From: Actinomycetes bacterium
Lineage (GTDB): Bacteria > Actinomycetota > Acidimicrobiia > Acidimicrobiales > RAAP-2
NCBI GenBank assembly: GCA_021831035.1
Contig: JAKBNL010000001.1
Span: forward strand, 1-64,000
Length of the DNA stretch: 64,000 bases
Direction of reading: 5' to 3'
In this document: piece by piece, positions 48,049 through 57,065 of the stretch
Position numbering within the stretch: position 1 is the first letter of the stretch
How the letters are laid out: each line of letters opens with the position of its first letter
Made by a program: the position numbers and the translations under genes
The notes under the pieces: model-generated
The model's database searches: none
What the model was told of the DNA's origin: nothing
The model's input: the letters and a program-made list of their open reading frames with translations, nothing else

Positions 48049-48300
48049 GTGAAGCTCACCCTCGACCTGCACGGGCTCTACAACCGCGGCGATGAGATTG
48101 ACCGGGCGCTGCGCGCGGTGATCGACGAGGCGCTCGAGAAGAAGGTCCGGCTGGTCGAGATCATCCCCGGCAAGGGCAGCGGCCAGTTGAAGAAGCGCGT
48201 GCTGCGGTACTTGGACCAGCCCGACGTGAAGCCCCTTTACCACCGGGTGGAGAAGGACTCGAAGAACTTCGGACGGATCTTCGTCCACTTCCGGTTCTGA
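48049..48300 (+). CDS. Smr/MutS2-type domain protein
   Basis: This is a stand-alone Smr domain of 83 residues: LTLDLHGLYNRGDEIDRAL carries the LDLHG motif, and VEIIPGKGSGQLKKRVLRYL is the GxGxxL part. Smr domains are nucleases or nucleic-acid-binding modules for recombination or ribosome rescue. Short stand-alone versions are common in actinobacteria. Confidence 0.85.
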   Translation: MKLTLDLHGLYNRGDEIDRALRAVIDEALEKKVRLVEIIPGKGSGQLKKRVLRYLDQPDVKPLYHRVEKDSKNFGRIFVHFRF

Positions 48301-48670
48301 CGACGGGTCACGAGGTTGGGGATCGGCGTCACTCCGCACGTCGGAAGGTGGCGGGTCCGCGGACCCTTCGGCGCCCAGCCGCCGACTCGCCGCGGGCCCG
48401 GGTCCGGCCCGGCGCGGCGAGCGACGCGAACCGCCCCCGGTCTGGGCCCCCGGGGGAACGGTGACGGCCGTCGCGAGAGGCGTCTCCGCGTCGGGGGGTG
48501 AGTGTTGGGCCCGGACCCCGGTGATGAGGTCGCGGGCCGCCGGCGACGTCGTTCGGACGATCCCCCACCGCGCCGTCCCGGGCACGCTGGTCCTCGCGGG
48601 CTCCGAGTGGGCATGACAGGCTAAGGGCGTGAGCCACGCCGGCTGACATCGTTAGTCGTGGGAGGGTGCC
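48301..48670. other. Gene-free stretch
   Basis: 370 bases with no reading frame of coding character on either strand, no tRNA and no clear hairpin terminator. GGGAGGG just before 48671 is the ribosome binding site of the next gene. Nothing else is supported. Confidence 0.4.
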
Positions 48671-49135
48671 GTGCCTGCGAACGGGACGCCGCGCCACTAT
48701 CGCAAGCCCGGGTGGCTCACGAGGCACGTGCTCAACAAGGCGGTGGCCGGGGCCGCGCGCGTGGGCATCAGCGTCTGGGGCAGCCGGGTGTTGGAGGTGA
48801 AGGGCCGCAAGACGGGCACGCCCCGCCGGACGCCGGTCAACCTGCTCGCCGTGGGGGACGCGGCGTACCTCGTCGCGCCGCGCGGCGAGGCCGAGTGGGT
48901 GCGCAACGTGCGCGCCGCGGGCGGCCAGCTCGACCTCGTGGTCGGCCGAAGGCGGACCCACTACCTCGCCACCGAGCTCTCCGACGACGAGAAGGTCCCC
49001 GTGCTGCGCGCCTACCTCCAGCGCTGGAGGGCCGAGGTCGGGGTGTTCTTCGACGGGGTCGGCCCGAACTCGACCGACGACGAGGTTGCGGGAATCGCCC
49101 CCCGGCACCCGGTCTTCGAGCTCGTCGAGCGGTGA
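48671..49135 (+). CDS. Deazaflavin-dependent nitroreductase-family oxidoreductase
   Basis: This protein of 154 residues belongs to the F420H2-dependent quinone reductase/Ddn-like split beta-barrel family. The signature is VLEVKGRKTGTPRRTPVNLL and EAEWVRNVRAAG. It likely uses deazaflavin F420; the substrate is unknown. GGGAGGG precedes the GTG. Gene-free stretches lie on both sides. Confidence 0.85.
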   Translation: MPANGTPRHYRKPGWLTRHVLNKAVAGAARVGISVWGSRVLEVKGRKTGTPRRTPVNLLAVGDAAYLVAPRGEAEWVRNVRAAGGQLDLVVGRRRTHYLATELSDDEKVPVLRAYLQRWRAEVGVFFDGVGPNSTDDEVAGIAPRHPVFELVER

Positions 49136-49748
49136 CGGTGGTCCGACCGCGTGGCTCGGAGCGGCCGGGATGCGGGCACCCTCTTCGTGCGAGCACTCTG
49201 CGACCCCGCACCGTCGAAGTGGCCCCCATCGAGGAGGGGATGGTCGAGATGACGGGCTCTCCACGGCGCCGTGGGCTCGCCGGCGCGCGGCGATGCGGTA
49301 CGCAACCCGCTCGAGGCCTTTCGAAGGGCGGCCGCGAGCGCGCCCGCCCCTCACCGCGTGGCGGCCGTGGGACCCCTTCCTCGCGGGGATCACGCCCCGG
49401 GACTCGAAGCGCGGGCCGGCGGACCCTCCCCTCCGGTCACGGGAGACCCCGGGAGAGTTCGGTCCCAGATCTCGTTGGCTCAGGAGTGGTGATCCTCGAG
49501 CTCGACGACCGCCTCACTCGCCGAAGCGATCGGGAGCGAACCTGGAGGGCTGGTGCCGCCGCGTCCAGCCAGTCGGTCGGGGGCGCCAGACGAGCGTCCC
49601 CCTCGGTCATGGGCTCGTTCGTCGCGAGACCACGGTCGTTCCTTCGCGTGGGGCGCCGCCCTCGTCTTCCCCTCCGTTCGGCTGGAGCCTGGTCCGTGCC
49701 CGTAGACTCGGCGCGCGTGGCACCCCCCACGACTGAAGGGGACGATCG
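49136..49748. other. Gene-free stretch with a possible promoter
   Basis: 613 bases without a credible gene. The open frames present have shadow-like Arg/Pro/Ser composition. Codon structure looks scrambled, as in decayed sequence, but no gene remnant was recognised. TAGACT (49703-49708) is a likely -10 for the SRPBCC gene at 49749. Confidence 0.4.
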
Positions 49749-50294
49749 ATGAGCGCTCCGTCGTCTGGGCGGATCCTGGGCAACTTGAGATTGGCCGAGG
49801 GCAAGGGCGTCGTGCGCGTCGAGGACCGCTTCGATGCGCCGATGGATGAGCTGTGGGCTGCGCTCACGAGCCCCGATCGGTTGGCCCGCTGGCACGCCAC
49901 GGTCGAGGGCGACCTTCGCCCGGGCGGGGAGTTCCGCTCCTACGTCGAGTCCGATGACGTCGAGAGGACGGGGCGCGTCGAGTCGTGCGAGCCGCCGAGG
50001 CGATTCGTCGTGACGACGCGAGAGACCGACGAGTCGTGGCGCAGGGGAAACGGCGTGCCACCATTCGACCTGACGCTCGAGGTCACGCTCAGCCCAGAGG
50101 GTGACCAGACCACGCTGGTTGTCGAGGTCCGGGGCCTCCCGCTCGAGCCCCTCGCCTTCTACGGCGCGGGATGGCAGTTGCACGCCGAGAGGCTTCGCGC
50201 GTATCTGGCGGGTCGTGAGCTGCTCGACGCCGAGGCGCGCTTCGAGGAACTCGTCCCCGCCTACCAGGCCATGGCCGCGGGGCTCCCGAGCTGA
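49749..50294 (+). CDS. SRPBCC (AHSA1-like) domain protein
   Basis: This 181-residue protein has a helix-grip fold: RVEDRFDAPMDELWAALTSPDRLARWHATVEGD is the typical AHSA1 opening, and ends in TLVVEVRGLP and a long helix. Ligand or partner unknown. GAAGGGGACGATCG precedes the ATG. Codon use is looser (GAT, TTG, CGA occur) than in its neighbours, and it borders a gene-free stretch, possibly a more recent arrival. Confidence 0.8.
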   Translation: MSAPSSGRILGNLRLAEGKGVVRVEDRFDAPMDELWAALTSPDRLARWHATVEGDLRPGGEFRSYVESDDVERTGRVESCEPPRRFVVTTRETDESWRRGNGVPPFDLTLEVTLSPEGDQTTLVVEVRGLPLEPLAFYGAGWQLHAERLRAYLAGRELLDAEARFEELVPAYQAMAAGLPS

Positions 50295-50455
50295 CAGCGA
50301 GCTCGCGGGGTGACGACGCGGCTCTTGCGCGGCGGCGCCGGAGCGTTCGTCGACGGCGCCGCGCAGGACCCACGGACGTTCCCACCGGCGCTCGGCGCGG
50401 CCCGTCGCGACGGGGGCGCGTGGCCTGACACGGCCAACGCCGAGCGACGACCCGT

Positions 50456-51244
50456 CTAGGGCGTGAGGATGGCCCGGAACCGTCGGGCGGCGAGCCAGAG
50501 CCCCGCAAGCCCTAAGGCGACGAGGTAGCCGGCGCGCCCGAGCATCAGGAGGTCGAACTGGCCGGTCGCGAGGCCCCGCAGCAGCGCCGCGGCCTGGTAG
50601 AGGGGGGACACCGAGACGATCGCCCCGAGCCACTGGGGGTAGAGGGTGATCGGGAAGAACGTCCCCGAGAAGAGGAAGAGGGGCAGCGTGACGAGGGTCA
50701 CGACGTCGAAGTCCTGCCAGCTGCGCACGTAGGTGCACCCGGCGAGCCCCACGCAGGTGAAGGCGAGGCTGGTGAGCACCGCGCCGGGCCAGCACAGCAC
50801 CACCCAGGGGCTCGTGGCGTCGCCCAGGAGCACCATGCAGACGATGAACGACGCCGCGTAGAGGGCGGCGCGTGACAGCGCCCACCACACCTCGCCGAGG
50901 GCCACGTCGGTCACGTCGAGCGGCGTCGAGAGCACGGCGTCGTAGGTGTGCGAGATCTTGAGGCGGAAGAACGGGTTGAAGATCGAGTCGATGACCGCGC
51001 CGTTCATCGCCGAGGTCGCGAGCATCCCCGGCGCGACGAAGGTGGCGTAGCTGACCGAGCGACCCCCCACGGGCAGCGCGCCGACGAGGTGGTTGAGCCC
51101 GATCCCGATCGCGAGCAGGTAGAAGAACGGCTCGAAGAAGCCCGAGGCGAACATCAGCCACTGCGAGCGGTACGCGTAGTAGTTGCGCTCGAAGATGTGC
51201 AGGCTCCGGCGAGAGCCGAAGGCCGGGAGGACGCGGGACGCCAT
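50456..51244 (-). CDS. ABC-2 type transporter permease (second)
   Basis: This permease has 262 residues and six predicted helices (FFEPFFYLLAIGIGLNHLV; TLPLFLFSGTFFPITLYPQWL). The pattern matches NodJ/DrrB-type ABC-2 exporters. The ATG overlaps the stop of the preceding permease (ATGA). The two permeases are paralogous and likely form a heterodimer with the ATPase. Confidence 0.85.
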   Translation of the reverse strand: MASRVLPAFGSRRSLHIFERNYYAYRSQWLMFASGFFEPFFYLLAIGIGLNHLVGALPVGGRSVSYATFVAPGMLATSAMNGAVIDSIFNPFFRLKISHTYDAVLSTPLDVTDVALGEVWWALSRAALYAASFIVCMVLLGDATSPWVVLCWPGAVLTSLAFTCVGLAGCTYVRSWQDFDVVTLVTLPLFLFSGTFFPITLYPQWLGAIVSVSPLYQAAALLRGLATGQFDLLMLGRAGYLVALGLAGLWLAARRFRAILTP

Positions 51245-52038
51245 CAGTCCACCAGCCGTCGGCGCAGCGTCACCCGGCCCCAGGCGATCCCCGCGAGCGC
51301 GAGCGTGCCCAGCACCGCGACGTGGGCCAGCTGGGCGAGGAGCGAGCCCTGGCCGAAGGCGGCCGCGCGCACCAGGGCGACGCCGTGGTAGAGGGGCACC
51401 AGCTGGACGATGGGGCGCAGGTAGCCCGGGTAGGCCGAGATCGGGTAGAAGGTCGCCGAGAAGAGGAACATGGGCACGAAGGCGAACCGGTAGATCATCA
51501 CGAAGGAGGCGTCGCTCTCGACCCACGCCGCGTAGGCCGTCAACGGCGCCGCGAAGGCCAGCGTGATGAGGGCGCCGATGAGCGGCAGGGTCAGGCCCCA
51601 CCAGGACTGGACCCCGCCGAAGGCGGCGATGATCGCGGAATAGACGACGCCGATCGCCAGCGAGCGGGTGACGACCCAGCTGAGCTTGCCGTAGAGGATG
51701 TCGTGGGGCTCGAGCGGGGTGGCCGCCGCGGCGTGGTACACCCGGATCCACTTCACGCTGGCGAGCACCGGCCAGAGCGACTCGCTCTCGCCGAGTTGGA
51801 ACGTCGTGGTGGCGAGCAGGCTCGGGGCGATGTAGTGAAGGTAGGTCTGGCCCTCGACCAGGCCGTGGTGGCGGGCGACGAGGTGGCCCACCCCCACGCC
51901 CAGCGAGGCGAGGTAGAAGACGGGGAAGAGCACCGAGCTCGCGACCGACCCCCGCCAGGTCTGGGCGTAGAAGACGGCGTGGTACCACCAGCTGCGCCGC
52001 CAGCGCGCCCAGCCCAGTCGGGGCTCGATCGCCGTCAT
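51244..52038 (-). CDS. ABC-2 type transporter permease (first)
   Basis: This permease has 264 residues and about six helices (SVLFPVFYLASLGVGVGHLV; FAFVPMFLFSATFYPISAYPGYL), NodJ-like. The ATG overlaps the ATPase stop. The exported substrate is unknown. Related systems export drugs or lipids. Confidence 0.85.
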   Translation of the reverse strand: MTAIEPRLGWARWRRSWWYHAVFYAQTWRGSVASSVLFPVFYLASLGVGVGHLVARHHGLVEGQTYLHYIAPSLLATTTFQLGESESLWPVLASVKWIRVYHAAAATPLEPHDILYGKLSWVVTRSLAIGVVYSAIIAAFGGVQSWWGLTLPLIGALITLAFAAPLTAYAAWVESDASFVMIYRFAFVPMFLFSATFYPISAYPGYLRPIVQLVPLYHGVALVRAAAFGQGSLLAQLAHVAVLGTLALAGIAWGRVTLRRRLVD

Positions 52039-52979
52039 CAGTCCACCAGGGTGCGCCCGGTCAGGCGCAAGAAGACGTCCTCGAGCGAGCTGCGCCGCAC
52101 CAGCGCGCTGAGCGGCGTGATCCCGGCGGCGTGGACGGTGCGCAGGGCGTCGTCGCCGTCCTCGACGTAGAGCAGCACCCGATCCGGCAGGACCTCGACG
52201 CGCTCGGCGTGGGGCGCGAGGACGTCGTGCATCGCCGCGTGGGCGTCGGTGCCGAAGCGCAGCTCGAGGACCTCGCGGCTGGAGTGGTGCTCGATGAGCT
52301 CGCGCGGCGCCCCCTCGGCCACGATGGTGCCGTTGTCCATCACGACCAGCCGGTCGCAGAGCTGCTCCGCCTCGTCCATGTAGTGGGTGGTGATGATGAG
52401 GGTCACGCCCTCGCGCTTCAGCCGGTACAGCCGCTCCCAGAGGAGGTGGCGGGCTTGGGGGTCGAGGCCCGTCGTGGGTTCGTCGAGGATCAGCATCTCG
52501 GGTCGGTTGACGAGCGCGCGGGCGATCGTGAGGCGCCGCTTCATCCCGCCCGAGAGGTCGTCGACCTTGCTGTCGGCGCGCTCGGTGAGACGGGCGAAGT
52601 CCAAGAGCTCGTCGGTGCGCTCGCGCAGGACCCGACGGGGCAGGTCGAAGTAGCGGCCGTACATCTCGATGTTGAGCCGCACCGAGAGCTCGAGCTCGAG
52701 CGAGTCGTCCTGGGGGACGACCCCGATGCGGCCACGGATCTCGGGCCCGTGCACGCGCGGGTCGAGACCGAAGATCGACAGGCTGCCCGCGGAGGGCTGT
52801 GAGACGGCGGACACCATCCGCATGGTGCTGGTCTTGCCGGCCCCGTTGGGACCGAGGAAGCCGAAGCTCTCGCCGCGCGCGATCGTGAAGTCCACCCCGC
52901 GCACCGCCTCGAACGCGCCGAAGCGCTTCACCAGCCCACGGGCCTCGGCCACGATGTCACGGCCACCTTGCGCCGTCAC
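52038..52979 (-). CDS. ABC transporter ATP-binding protein (NodI/DrrA-like)
   Basis: This ATPase has 313 residues: Walker A GPNGAGKTSTMRM, Q-loop VVPQDD, signature LSGGMKRRLTIARAL, Walker B MLILDEPTTGLDP, and a C-terminal DrrA-type extension ending SSLEDVFLRLTGR. GGGGAGG precedes the GTG. First of a three-gene ABC-2 exporter operon. Confidence 0.92.
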   Translation of the reverse strand: MTAQGGRDIVAEARGLVKRFGAFEAVRGVDFTIARGESFGFLGPNGAGKTSTMRMVSAVSQPSAGSLSIFGLDPRVHGPEIRGRIGVVPQDDSLELELSVRLNIEMYGRYFDLPRRVLRERTDELLDFARLTERADSKVDDLSGGMKRRLTIARALVNRPEMLILDEPTTGLDPQARHLLWERLYRLKREGVTLIITTHYMDEAEQLCDRLVVMDNGTIVAEGAPRELIEHHSSREVLELRFGTDAHAAMHDVLAPHAERVEVLPDRVLLYVEDGDDALRTVHAAGITPLSALVRRSSLEDVFLRLTGRTLVD

Positions 52980-53187
52980 GCCCGCCTCCCCACACGTGTC
53001 GTCGAGGTCGCCGACCGGTTCGGGGAGTGACGCGACGTCCGCGCCGACGCCCCGAGTCGGCGACGTCCCACGCTAGGCGGCCCGCCGGGTTCACGTGCGC
53101 CGTGCGCGTTGCGATCGTGTGACGACGGTCCGCGCCGGAGCTCCGGTCCGACGCCCTAGCCTCGGGGAAGCCGTCGAGGAGGTCGCC

Positions 53188-54882
53188 ATGCCCGAGGTCC
53201 CGTCCCACCCCTCCGAGGTCTTCGCGCTCGCCGACCGCTTCGTCGACGACTGGTGCGCGCTGCACCCGATCGCCGCGACCTACTTCGGCGTCCCCGGCCA
53301 CGAGCGCGAGCTGGACGACTTCTCGCCCGCGGGCACGGACCGCTCGGTCGAGCTCGTCGAGGCGGCCCTCGAGGCGCTGGCCTCCCTGGAGCCGGTCGAC
53401 GACGACGACCGGCTCGCCCTGGCGGTCGCGACCGATCGGATGAGCAGTGGTCGCGACCTCGACCAGAGCGGGGAGGCGGCGCGCGCGTTCGGTGTCATCT
53501 CCTCGCCGGCGATGGAGATCCGCCAGGTCTTCGAGATGATGGCGACCGACGACGCCGAGGGGGCCGACGCGGTCCGGGCGCGCCTCGAGGCGGTGCCGCT
53601 CGCGCTCGCGCGGTGGCGCGAGACCCTCGAGGCGCAGCGCACCGCCGGCGCGACCGCGGCGCGGCGTCACGCGATCGGTGTCGCGGACCAGATGCGCGAG
53701 ATCGCCGACGCCGGCTTCCCCGAGGTGGCCGCGCGGGCGGCCCGCGCGGCGGGGGTCGAGGGGTCGGGGCTCGACGGGGGTGCCGCCAAGGCCGGTCGCG
53801 CCTATCACGAGCTCGCCGACTGGCTCGAGGGGGTCTACGCGCCCGCCGCCGAGGAGACGCCCTACGTCGGGCGGGAGCGCTACGCCCGTTGGGCTCGCCA
53901 CTACACGGGCCTCGACCTCGACCTCGAGGAGACCTACGCCTGGGGCTGGGACGAGCTGCGTCGGATCAACGCGCGCATGGACGGGCTCGCCGAAGTCCTC
54001 GCGCCTGGAGCGGCCTCGCTCACCGAGGTCGCCGAGCGGCTCGACCACGACCCTCGCTACGTCGTGCGCGGGACCGATGAGCTGCTGGCGCGCCTGCGCG
54101 CGTTCACCGACGCCACCGTCGAGCGCCTGGCCGGACGGGAGTTCACGATCGACGACCGGATCCGGTTCTGTGACGTGCGCCTCGCCCCCGAGGGATCGGC
54201 CGCCGCCCCGTACTACGTGCCCCCGAGCGAGGACCTGTCGCGCCCGGGCACCACCTGGTTCCCGACGCTCGGCAAGACGGAGTTCGCCTGGTGGCGCCAG
54301 GTCACGACCTGGTACCACGAGGCCGTCCCGGGCCACCACCTCGAGGAGGGCACGATCGTGCTCAACGCCCACCGGCTCACGCGCTACCAGCGCCTCATGG
54401 CGTGGACCAGCGGGTGGGGGGAGGGGTGGGCCCTCTACGCCGAGCGGCTGATGGAGGAGTTGGGCGGGTTCGACGAGCCGGCCTACGAGATGGGCTACCT
54501 AATGAGCCAGGCCCTGCGGGCCGCGCGGGTCGTGGTGGACATCGGCCTTCACCTCCAACTCGCCGCGCCCCGGGACTTCGGGCGCCTCGCCGGCCTGGGT
54601 GAGGTGGGCGGGCAGCGCTGGACGCCCGAGATGGCGGTGGCGACGCTCGTCGAGCGAGCCCTCGAGCCACCGGACTTCGCCCAGAGCGAGGTCGAGCGCT
54701 ACCTCGCGATACCCGGCCAGGCGATCAGCTACAAGGTGGGCGAGCGCGAGTGGGTCGGCGCGCGCGAGGAGATGCGCGCCGCGCGCGGCTCCGAGTTCAC
54801 CCTGCGCGAATTCCACGACCGCGCGCTGGCCCTGGGGCCGATCGGCCTCGGGGCCTTCCGCGAGGCCCTGCGCCGGGTCTAG
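53188..54882 (+). CDS. DUF885 family putative metallopeptidase
   Basis: This DUF885 protein has 564 residues, with the zinc motif in YHEAVPGHHLEEG, a downstream SGWGEGWALYAERLMEELG (third ligand region), and QAISYKVG near the end. The substrate is unknown. No signal peptide is present, so it is cytoplasmic. GAGGAGG precedes the ATG and TAGCCT (53157-53162) is a probable -10. It ends in CTAG shared with the helicase. Confidence 0.85.
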   Translation: MPEVPSHPSEVFALADRFVDDWCALHPIAATYFGVPGHERELDDFSPAGTDRSVELVEAALEALASLEPVDDDDRLALAVATDRMSSGRDLDQSGEAARAFGVISSPAMEIRQVFEMMATDDAEGADAVRARLEAVPLALARWRETLEAQRTAGATAARRHAIGVADQMREIADAGFPEVAARAARAAGVEGSGLDGGAAKAGRAYHELADWLEGVYAPAAEETPYVGRERYARWARHYTGLDLDLEETYAWGWDELRRINARMDGLAEVLAPGAASLTEVAERLDHDPRYVVRGTDELLARLRAFTDATVERLAGREFTIDDRIRFCDVRLAPEGSAAAPYYVPPSEDLSRPGTTWFPTLGKTEFAWWRQVTTWYHEAVPGHHLEEGTIVLNAHRLTRYQRLMAWTSGWGEGWALYAERLMEELGGFDEPAYEMGYLMSQALRAARVVVDIGLHLQLAAPRDFGRLAGLGEVGGQRWTPEMAVATLVERALEPPDFAQSEVERYLAIPGQAISYKVGEREWVGAREEMRAARGSEFTLREFHDRALALGPIGLGAFREALRRV

Positions 54883-56345
54883 CCCCGCCCACCCCGCGCG
54901 CCGACGAGGCGGACGTTGCGCGCCTCGCGGCCGCGCGGCCCGCGGGCCTCGTCGAAGCGGATCCGCTGGCCGCGCGCGAGCGCGCGCTGACCGGTGCCGG
55001 CGATCTGGGAGCGGTGGACGAAGAGGTCGTCACCCGACCCGTCGGTGGCGAAGCCGTAGCCGCGCGCGCCGTTGTAGTTGGTGACCACGGCCTCGCCGGC
55101 GCCGGCTTCCACCTCGCCCACTCGGCGCGGCGCGCGCTCGCGCCGGGGACGCGGGGACGTCTCGCGGCGCTCGGCGCGCGCGTGGGAGACGGGGGTCGAG
55201 CGAGGCGCCGACGTCGGCGCCGGGGTGACGGTCTCGGGGCGTGGCGTCGGGGAGGTCGCGCCGGGCTCGAGGCCGAGGGTGCGCTGGATCCGCCGGACGT
55301 GAGCGGAGGTCTCGGGCGTGACGAGGGAGACCACGACGCCTGGGGCCCCGGCCCGGCCGGTGCGACCGGAGCGGTGGACGTAGTCCGAGCTCTGGGTGGG
55401 CGGGTCGAAGTGGACGACGGCGGGCAGCGCCTCGACGTGGATGCCGCGGGCGGCGACGTCGGTGGCCACGAGCGCGCGGACCCGTCCGGCGGACATGGCG
55501 CTGAGCGCGCGGTCGCGCTGGCCCTGGCTGCGACCGCCGTGGAGCGCCTCGGCGCTCACGCCGCGGTCGTTCAGCTGGCGCGCGAGCCGGTCGGCGCCGT
55601 GCTTGGTGCGGGTGAAGACGATGGCCCGCTCGTGCTCGTCGAGGAGACGGACCGTAGCGTCCACCCGATCGGTGTGGGCGACGCTCACGAAGTGGTGGTC
55701 GACCGGGACCTCCGCGACCGGGCCGACGACGTCGTGGCGGGCGGCGTCACGGGTGAAGTTCGTAACGAGCGACGCGACGTCGGGACCCATGGTGGCCGAG
55801 AAGAGCATCGTCTGGTGGTTCGGGGCGACCTGACCGAGGATCCGGCGCACCGAGGGGAGGAATCCCATGTCGGCCATGCGGTCGGCCTCGTCGACGACGA
55901 CGGTCTCGACCTCGGCGAGCGACAGGGTCCCCTGGGCGAGGAGGTCTTCGAGGCGGCCGGGACAGGCCACCACGACGTCCACGCCGTGGGCGAGGGCCTT
56001 GCGGGCCGCGCCGTAGGGGGTGCCGCCGTAGACGCTCAGCACTCGACGCGGGTCGCGCACCAGGGCGGCGAGTTCGCGCTGGACCTGGGCGGCGAGCTCA
56101 CGGGTCGGGGTGAGGACCAGAGCGCGGGGACGGCGTGCGCGCGCGGGGGTGAGCCGCGCGAGCAGGGCGAGTCCGAAGGCCAGCGTCTTGCCCGAGCCCG
56201 TGACGGCCTGACCGACGACGTCGCGTCCGGCGAGGGCGTCGGGCAGGGCCGCGGCCTGGATCGGGAAGGCCTCGACGATCCCGCGCGCGGCGAGGCGCGC
56301 GGCGAGGTCGGCGGGCACGCCGAGGTCGGCGAAGGTGGGGGGCAT
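54879..56345 (-). CDS. DEAD-box RNA helicase fused to a cold-shock domain
   Basis: This helicase has 488 residues. Residues 1-205 form the DEAD domain (Q-motif FPIQAAALPDAL, GSGKTLAF, PTRELAAQ, VVVDEADRM, LFSAT), and 210-340 the helicase C domain (FTRTKHGADRLA, ATDVAARGIH, YVHRSGRTGRAG). A Pro/Arg/Thr-rich linker leads to a cold-shock-like OB domain (about 420-485: GYGFATDGSGDDLFVHRSQI). It probably acts in RNA remodelling. GAGGAGAACC precedes the ATG. Confidence 0.9.
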   Translation of the reverse strand: MPPTFADLGVPADLAARLAARGIVEAFPIQAAALPDALAGRDVVGQAVTGSGKTLAFGLALLARLTPARARRPRALVLTPTRELAAQVQRELAALVRDPRRVLSVYGGTPYGAARKALAHGVDVVVACPGRLEDLLAQGTLSLAEVETVVVDEADRMADMGFLPSVRRILGQVAPNHQTMLFSATMGPDVASLVTNFTRDAARHDVVGPVAEVPVDHHFVSVAHTDRVDATVRLLDEHERAIVFTRTKHGADRLARQLNDRGVSAEALHGGRSQGQRDRALSAMSAGRVRALVATDVAARGIHVEALPAVVHFDPPTQSSDYVHRSGRTGRAGAPGVVVSLVTPETSAHVRRIQRTLGLEPGATSPTPRPETVTPAPTSAPRSTPVSHARAERRETSPRPRRERAPRRVGEVEAGAGEAVVTNYNGARGYGFATDGSGDDLFVHRSQIAGTGQRALARGQRIRFDEARGPRGREARNVRLVGARGGRG

Positions 56346-56567
56346 GGTTCTCCTCAGGGTTGTGTGAAACCAACCCGAGGGATCCGAATCGGTCTCCGCC
56401 ACGATCGCGGCGAGATGAGTGGACCCACCCTACCAGGCGCCCCACCGAGTGGGAGCGGGGCCGGCCGGTGGTTGTGACGTTGGCCCCTAGGGGGGCCGGG
56501 GGCGCCTTCGTACCGTTGGGGTGGCGGCGCGCCCGACGGCGCGACGCCGCGTGAGAGAGGGGTGCCC

Positions 56568-57017
56568 GTGGGTGACCTGAAGACCATGAAGAGCGACAAG
56601 CGGCTGCCCGACTTCAGCCTGAGCTGGCCGTCGTGGCGGTGGTTCGACGACGTGATCCGTGACGTCGACTGGCGTCCGCCGTTCCGCGTCGAGGAGTACC
56701 GAGAGGGCGACCAGATGGTGGTGCGCGCCGAGCTCCCGGGCATCGACCCGGACAAGGACGTCACGGTCGAGGTCGCAGACGGTGACCTCGTCATCACCGC
56801 CGAGAAGCGCCACCACGCCGAGTCGACCGAGCGCCACGTCCAGCGCAGCGAGTTCCGCTACGGCATGCTGACGCGCAGCGTGGCCCTCCCGGAGGGCGTC
56901 GACGCCTCCGCGATCGAGGCGACCTACAAAGACGGGATCCTCGAGGTGCGCACACCGATGCCCGAGACCCACCAGGACGACGGCGCGGTGAGGAAGATCG
57001 CGATCCGTCGCGGCTGA
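56568..57017 (+). CDS. Hsp20/alpha-crystallin small heat-shock protein (second copy)
   Basis: This protein has 149 residues. The alpha-crystallin domain covers about 40-145 (VVRAELPGIDPDKDVTVEVADG; YKDGILEVRTPMP). GAGAGAGG lies seven bases before the GTG at 56568. A GTG two codons earlier would leave no spacing. TACCGT (56511-56516) may be the -10. No MerR gene follows, unlike the first copy. Confidence 0.9.
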   Translation: MGDLKTMKSDKRLPDFSLSWPSWRWFDDVIRDVDWRPPFRVEEYREGDQMVVRAELPGIDPDKDVTVEVADGDLVITAEKRHHAESTERHVQRSEFRYGMLTRSVALPEGVDASAIEATYKDGILEVRTPMPETHQDDGAVRKIAIRRG

Positions 57018-57065
57018 CCCCGTGGCCGGCGGTGACCCGACCGGCCCGGGTGGGAGTATCGAGGG

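Noticed and set aside
56340..56370. GTGTGAAACC near the helicase start as a fourth parS
   Set aside because: Only a half-site is present and the palindrome is missing.
56482..56497. GGCCCC/GGGGCC hairpin
   Set aside because: It lies in a divergent intergenic region, so it is not a terminator, and C/G runs of this length are expected by chance at this base composition.
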